Assembly: GCA_016800925.1 (NCBI GenBank)
Contig: JABCPU010000009.1
Coordinates: 248,001-312,000 of the forward strand
DNA from: Suillus spraguei
Taxonomy: Eukaryota > Basidiomycota > Agaricomycetes > Boletales > Suillaceae
Length of the DNA: 64,000 nucleotides
Direction: 5' to 3'
The first letter of the stretch is position 1. Every line of letters begins with the position of its first letter. Positions 58,760-64,000 of the stretch are shown in pieces. Under the pieces are notes generated by a model. That model was given only the letters and a program-made list of their open reading frames with translations. It ran no database searches and was not told where the DNA came from. The position numbers and the translations under genes are program-made.

Positions 58760-58972
58760 ATGGGACCTCTCCATCCACTACTAGTGCTGGACCAACATGG
58801 AGATTCCATTGCCATGGATTTCATCGGACAGCTATCTGTAGAGAAAGGATATGACGGGATTATGATAATTACAGACAGATTGGGAGCTGACATACGGCTA
58901 ATACCTTGCAGGATGAACATGAATGTGAAAGAAGTTGCAAGCTTATTTTTCAACCACTGCTTTGGACAATAG

Positions 58973-61900
58973 CCAACATCACAGAGAATGATGGAACACT
59001 CAACAACAATGAGCTGAAGCTATTTGGCAGCAAAATGAAGAAGACAAAGAGCAATGTATCCAGCTCCTTCACAAAGAAGAAGTGGCCAGGCTAGAAGAAC
59101 AGAAGAAGAACAAAAGCAAGTATGCTCCTCTCAAATGCGGAAAAGTACCTTCAGACCCTAGCATTTTGCTGGCGGCATATGCAGTAAGAAAGATGAAAGC
59201 AGGTAATTTTTGTGAACTGCATTACTTCACTAATAAAGGCCTAAGCAATGCCAAAGCAGCGGTACTCATAGCTGAACCAGAAGCCAATAGAGCTTATCAT
59301 ACCTGGGTCCCAGGAGCTGCAGTTAAGGACCCTAAGGCAGCGGCAGTCATCAGAGACAAGAACCTGTCTTGGGCGAATTGAATGAAGCAGCCCCGTGCAT
59401 GATTACCATGATGAGAATCCAAGACTGGCCAGATGATTGTATGAACATGCACATCCAGTTCTGGTCAGGACTGCAGAACCATTGGTGGCGACATGCACCA
59501 GACCAGCTCAAACAATGCACTTTGCTGCTCTATTAAGCACAGCAGTGGCACAGATGGCACCTCACAGCAGGCTCATCGCAAGGCTGGAGTCTAGAAGAGA
59601 TCAATCAGGACTTGTTAGTAAAAGCAAGAGAAGAACTTTTCAATGAGCATCTAGAGAAACAGATGGCAAAAGCCATCCAGGTCAGTCGTTTTCTCTATAA
59701 CCTCCTGCCCAAAAGAGCTGCTGCTAATCAGTCACCCTCTCTATTTTACCCCAACCACACACCTGCTGATGGTACAACACCATCTTCTGAAAAACATTTC
59801 CAATGTTTGTCAGCCATCATGCGCCAGTGACAACTACGTGCTTTGTGTCCTTCACACACATACCTCTTTCCACTCCCATCATCACAACACAAAAAATCCG
59901 GATGTCAGCCAAACATGCACTGTTGGCCATGAATCCCCCCCACCCCTTTCTCTGGTCAGCATATCACATGCTATGACCACCACTGTTGTCGCTGCACTCA
60001 CTACCACAGCAAGTGGCAGCAACATACATGTATATCACAAACAACCAGTCCCTACTGCGCCAACAGCTGCCAGCAACAGGGCAACAGCTGATGGGACAGA
60101 AGAGGCCATATAAAACAGGAGAGGATGTACATATCTGGGAGTAACAAGAAGATATACACCTCTATATACCTCTTCCTTCCAGCCAACTACCCTACTGTGC
60201 AGTTTGCCTTGGCGGACACCCACACCGCACAATCAAGTGCACCACTACCTGGACATGGGACAAGCAGCATGACACCTTTGCTGAGCACATTCACAAAAGC
60301 CTGTGGACCAAGGATGGAAAACAGATCTGTACCACCTGGCAAAGAGATGAAGGATGCAGCACACCCAGGCATGACACCTGCCACATCTGTTCAGGATGCA
60401 GTGCTGCAATGCACAGAGCCCAGAAGTACCCTAGAGCACAGAAGGAACTTCCCAGCAATGCCATATAAAGCAGACATGTGGGATAAGGAACTGCAAAGTG
60501 CAGGCCTTGGTGAACACTTTTCTAAAATACTGGAGGGTTTCAGGATGGATTTTAGAATAGATTTTCCTGTTATCACAACTGTACATTCACCCCCAAATAA
60601 AAATTCAGTTAATGAGTTTCAAAGGGAGTTCGAAAATATAATCCGAAGAGAATCTGCCAAAGGCAGATATATTGGACCATTTTCAGCTGACACATTGCAA
60701 AGTTTAATTGGCCCGTTCCAATCATCACCACTATCCATTATATCCAAGCCAGGAAAGCAAGGAAAGTTCCACCTCATTCAGAATTTCTCATTTCTGCACA
60801 CCCCAGGCACACCTTTCCATAATCTCTCCATCAACTCAAATATCAATACTGATGATTTCCCAACAATGTGGGGAAAGTTCTCCATAATATACCAGATCAT
60901 TGCGAGCCTCCCACCTGGGTCAGAAGTAGCTACAAGAGATGTTTCCGAGGCTTACCAAACAGTGCCTCTGCACCCATCACAATGGCCAGTGGGAATAGTG
61001 CAAGCATTGGACACCCTTTTTGATGTGGATACCTGCACCACATTTGGTGCGACCCCATCTGCTGGGGTCTACAGACATATAGCAGATGCAGGAGCTGAAG
61101 TACTCCATCATAAAGGCATAGGCCCTTTAGACAAATGGGTAGACGACCATATTTTCTTCAGGATAAGACACAAATTCTTGGAAAAGTTCAATGAGGACAG
61201 GAAAAACTGGCATCACACCTTTGCCAAGGATAGAATGTGCCAGACAGGCAATTGTATCTGGTTTGGAGACACTTCCCTGAATACTGGCCAATTAGAAGAA
61301 AGGAGTAAAAACTGCTCCCAGCTGTTGAAAGACCTTTCAGAAGACTCACCAAGATCAGTGCATGACAGGCTTTTTACCTTTTGCATGGAAGACATCAACT
61401 CAATTTCAAAACTCCTGGGAGTCATTTGGAAACTCCTCAAAGACCAGCCATTTCAATAAACAACAGTCTACATAGGTTTTGTTTGGGATCTCAAGCAAAT
61501 GATAGTATACTTAAGCCCTTCAAAAGTCAATAAGTACTTAATCGCAATACACAACTGGAGGAAACTCCATGCACATGTCCTCTGAGACATCCAACAGTTA
61601 TATGGTAAACTACTACATGCATGCATGGCAGCACCACAAGGTAGAGCCTATCTAACAAGCCTCGAGGAGATGTTAGTGATATGCAGTAAGAAACCGTTCA
61701 TGCTGCACAGGCCTGGAAAGCACATGGCCGAAGACATTAACTGGTGGTCTAGCCTTTTGCAATCAGGCGGTGTCTCAAAATATATTCACCCAGCCAAGTC
61801 TCTTACCAATCTAGAAGCTTTCTCAGATGCAAGTTCAGGCATAGGACTTGTCATTGTTATTGGAGACTGTTGGAGAACCTGGCAACTGATCCCAGGCTGG

Positions 61901-63497
61901 ATGTCATATACCATACTTCTGATCCCAGATCTGACCATATCTGATCAGATCCGATCAATTCTATTTCCGTCCGGTCCACAGATCCTGTCTGGATCGCCCA
62001 TCCGAGTGTGCTCACTTCTCGCACTCTAACTCCCTTGTGTATATCTGCATCTATCTCCTTTCGTCACTCCTCCTGTTTCCGGTACTCCAGCTGTGTATAC
62101 TTCCGTCCTGTGTCACTGATCCGTTACCTGTGTTTCATTTCTGATTCGTGCTTACTGATCCACTGCGCATTAACTAATAGACTTCCGTTACACTTCGTAC
62201 ATAGCCCTCGGTCCTGGACTTGTTGATTATCCGTATTAGATACTTACAGTATATAATCCACTTGTAGATCTCCGTAGAACCTTAGTTCAAATATCATCCT
62301 AGATTCTGCTCATTCTGATTCCTCTGGACTTAAGTCACTTTCCGCTCTAAGTCATCTTCCGAGACTTGGGATTGATTCCTTTAGTCTATATCTCCGACTC
62401 TATCTTAGGATAGTCTATCTCTGTTAGTTTCTAGTTAGGAACTCATTCCAAAGCTAGTCTTAATCCTCGTTCTACTCCTACGTTCTGGATAAACTTTGGA
62501 CGTATCATATCTGATACCTTTGGACATCCGGATCCGTCACGCAACTCCTTCCAGATCTTCGGACATATACCTACTCCCTGAAATAAGGGGCATTACTCGG
62601 GAAAGGGGCACAGTGCACGAACTGAGGCCAAAGCCCTTTGGATCTTTCATCCTTTGAGTACAGTCTTAACACTGGAAGTCATCCAATGGAAAAGAGATAT
62701 TGGATGGGCAGAAGCAGTTGCATTTGAGCTTCTTGTCTACTCTATCGCCTCTTTCACTGACACTAGCAGCAATTTCCTCCTCCAAGGAGACAATACTGGA
62801 GTTGTTGAAGGCTGGTGGATATACTGCCACCACAACAGAGAAGTCAATATCATTTTCCAGAGGATTCACAAGTTCATTGATAGTTTACCCCAGTGTTGCA
62901 AGATTACAACCAAGTATGTAGCCAGTGCCTATAACCCAGCTGACAGTCCATCCAGAGGAATCCTTGGACCAGTGCACCTTCTTCTTCCCCCATCATCATC
63001 CCTGCTGAACTCAAAGACTTCATCATTGACGCTTCAGAGCCACTCTCCTCCACTGAAATCCATCACCTGTGAAAAGAAAACTACACCCTTCCTGCACAAA
63101 AGCTTATAAATCACATTAGACAACAGGCAGAAGACAGAGCTCGAGCCTCCAAAGTCAAAGAAGAGAATTTTATACTCAGAGCACTCCAAGAAGAATGATT
63201 CCATAGGAATGTCACATTTCAATATTCCAATTGTACAATCAACCAAATCCTCAATCGTTTTCCCAAATCCTGCAAGCCAAGTTTAACCCCACAACCCTCC
63301 CGCCTTTGCCCCCACTGTTTAGCAAGAGAACAATTAAGATTGTGAATCCCATCAGGTACAAGCCCAAGGAGCATAGAGCTAGCAGCAGCCTCCAGCAACG
63401 ATCAGCAGACTGAAGCAACAGAGACTCAGCTGAATTGTATCCTGGATGTCATGGGATCATTGTGGGCTCTATCAACTGAAGAAACATATGGGGCCGG
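58973..63497 (+). mobile_element. DIRS-like (tyrosine-recombinase) retrotransposon remnant
   Basis: Parts in order: a gag-like ORF (KAGNFCELHYFTNKGL, then DWPDDCMNMHIQFWSGLQ, INQDLLVKAREELFNE); a Cys/His knuckle-like stretch in another frame at about 60,310-60,440 (CSTPRHDTCHICSGCS); a long open RT frame to 61,459 (GRYIGPFSADTL, EVATRDVSEAYQTVPLHPSQW, DKWVDDHIFFR); RNase H (NLEAFSDASSGIGLVI ... RDIGWAEAVAFELL, GDNTGVVEGWW, ASAYNPADSPSRGI); and the beginning of the tyrosine recombinase region (DVMGSLWALSTEETYGAG) at about 63,440-63,497. Stops at 61,459 and near 61,586 and frame changes show it is inactive. No LTRs of its own are visible, as expected for DIRS. Assignment rests on RT and RNase H style; catalytic recombinase residues are beyond the break. 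Confidence 0.78.
61908..62677. mobile_element. Unclassified ~770-bp insertion in the DIRS RNase H region
   Basis: The RNase H frame is broken after WQLIPGW and resumes at WKRDIGWAEAV. The intervening ~0.77 kb is pyrimidine-rich, non-coding and full of GATCTG/TCCGAT words. GTCAT occurs at both edges (61,903-61,907 and 62,678-62,682), which may be a target duplication, but excising at that repeat leaves the frame off by one, so the borders are uncertain. Confidence 0.55.
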
Positions 63498-64000
63498 TGT
63501 AACAAACATATTGGCACTGGGCTTAAAACCCCATCTTTTGACACTCATCTCACGTCTATAGGAGTTACCACTTGTCCATGGCTGTCTTTCCCCTTTAGCA
63601 TTACCGGCAGCATCCCACGTTTACCGCACACCGACTGTACTGACTACTGCACCTCGTTCCATGTACCGATGTCCTTCCATGTCCTTGCCACGTCTGCATA
63701 GCTCCATTTGGTGGGTCGTTTGTTTTATGTTCGTTATCACTGATTCCATGGCAAGCCTTATTACATGTTGCCTCGTGCCGCAGCACCTCGTGCTATGTTT
63801 ACTTACGGCGGTTACTACACTCCAGCACTACTGATCTCACCTAGAGTATTCCAAGTACATATGATTTAGGATATAAGTATAAGCACCATGTACCCCGCAC
63901 AATACAGTACCTGATTTTACACCATTGCACGTACTATAGGTCAGGATTATTGTCTAGCTCTGGATCCACCCAGTAGTAGACGTAGTTTTTAAAGTCCCTT
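63498..64000. mobile_element. Left part of an LTR-type insertion running off the window
   Basis: The tyrosine-recombinase frame of the DIRS element stops at TYGAGV where TGTAACAAAC begins, an LTR-like TG terminus. The following 500 bp are non-coding and unrelated to the host element. The other end and target duplication are outside the window. Confidence 0.5.

Larger units (their letters stand above)
54280..58972 (+). mobile_element. Ty3/gypsy retrotransposon remnant, interrupted twice
   Basis: Decayed pol polyprotein. In order: protease-to-RT linker (DHENQTCIAKGSNYN), DRFPEDIPHIDKLPTD, reverse transcriptase (IFGKIDMTNSFFQTRIHPD, MMPQGGRNAPATHQ, CHTYLDNIIIW), FLGHHISSAGIEAD, RNase H (YTDHKTLESF, IYTDH), the H2C2 zinc-binding domain (NELGHFSINKSYSAIRE...CLDCARNK) and integrase core start (GDSIAMDFIG, IITDRLGADIRLIPC). 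In-frame stops lie at 54607, 54796, 54946, 55246, 55536, 55650, 55767, 55941 and 56698. The RT YxDD box is YLDN. LTR insertions split it at 56,071-56,546 and 56,907-58,759. Similarity stops at 58,972, where the DIRS-like sequence begins. Neither LTR of this element is visible. Dead element. Confidence 0.9.

Noticed and set aside
58250..58778. Minus-strand frames of 174 and 60 residues
   Set aside because: Inside the LTR-type insertion bounded by ATGGG; low-complexity translation with no retroelement or host motif.

Overview
The window is nuclear DNA from a filamentous fungus, almost certainly an Agaricomycete (mushroom-forming basidiomycete). The evidence is the many short introns (about 40-60 bp, GT-AG), a DUF6533 seven-helix protein, a NACHT-WD40 STAND receptor, expanded cytochrome P450s, and Ty3/gypsy and DIRS-like retroelements. 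There is no bacterial-style operon structure. Gene models below were built by joining exons by hand at GT/AG sites so that conserved motifs stay in frame. For most of them I checked that the exon lengths sum to a multiple of three.

Left part (1-14,000) is ordinary, compact gene space: the 3'-truncated enoyl-CoA hydratase (-), a DUF6533 membrane protein (-), a gene-poor gap with unrecognised coding-like remnants, a SET/MYND (SMYD-type) protein (+), a DUF4436-like membrane protein (+), a derlin/DER1 homologue (+), and a protein with a degenerate nucleoside-diphosphate-kinase domain fused to a repeat-bearing disordered tail (+).

Middle part (14,000-54,000) is an accessory region built by segmental duplication of one P450 gene. 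Six copies are present. P450-1 (+, frameshifted) and P450-2 (-, intact) lie in the two arms of a roughly 3-kb inverted duplication about 12 kb apart. P450-3 (+) is a wreck split by a 1.4-kb element with 132-bp terminal inverted repeats. P450-4 (+) and P450-5 (+) are intact tandem copies, and P450-6 (-) is intact. Between the inverted arms lie a large NACHT-WD40 receptor gene with eight near-identical 43-residue repeats (broken by two single-base insertions), a decayed 1.7-kb tandem duplication of unknown coding content, and TAM41 (mitochondrial CDP-diacylglycerol synthase). A stand-alone seven-bladed WD40 gene, a NACHT remnant, a proline-rich protein with bZIP-like basic segments, and pieces of a possible small-protein family are also here.

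Right part (54,280-64,000) is a nested transposon graveyard. A Ty3/gypsy polyprotein is riddled with stop codons that nearly all look like CGA to TGA changes. It carries two LTR insertions with perfect 5-bp target duplications, and then abuts a DIRS-like (tyrosine-recombinase) retroelement that is itself interrupted by further insertions, the last running off the window.

Housekeeping functions represented are fatty-acid oxidation, ER-associated degradation and cardiolipin precursor synthesis. The P450s and STAND receptor are the adaptive, fast-evolving part. No secondary-metabolite backbone gene was seen near the P450s.
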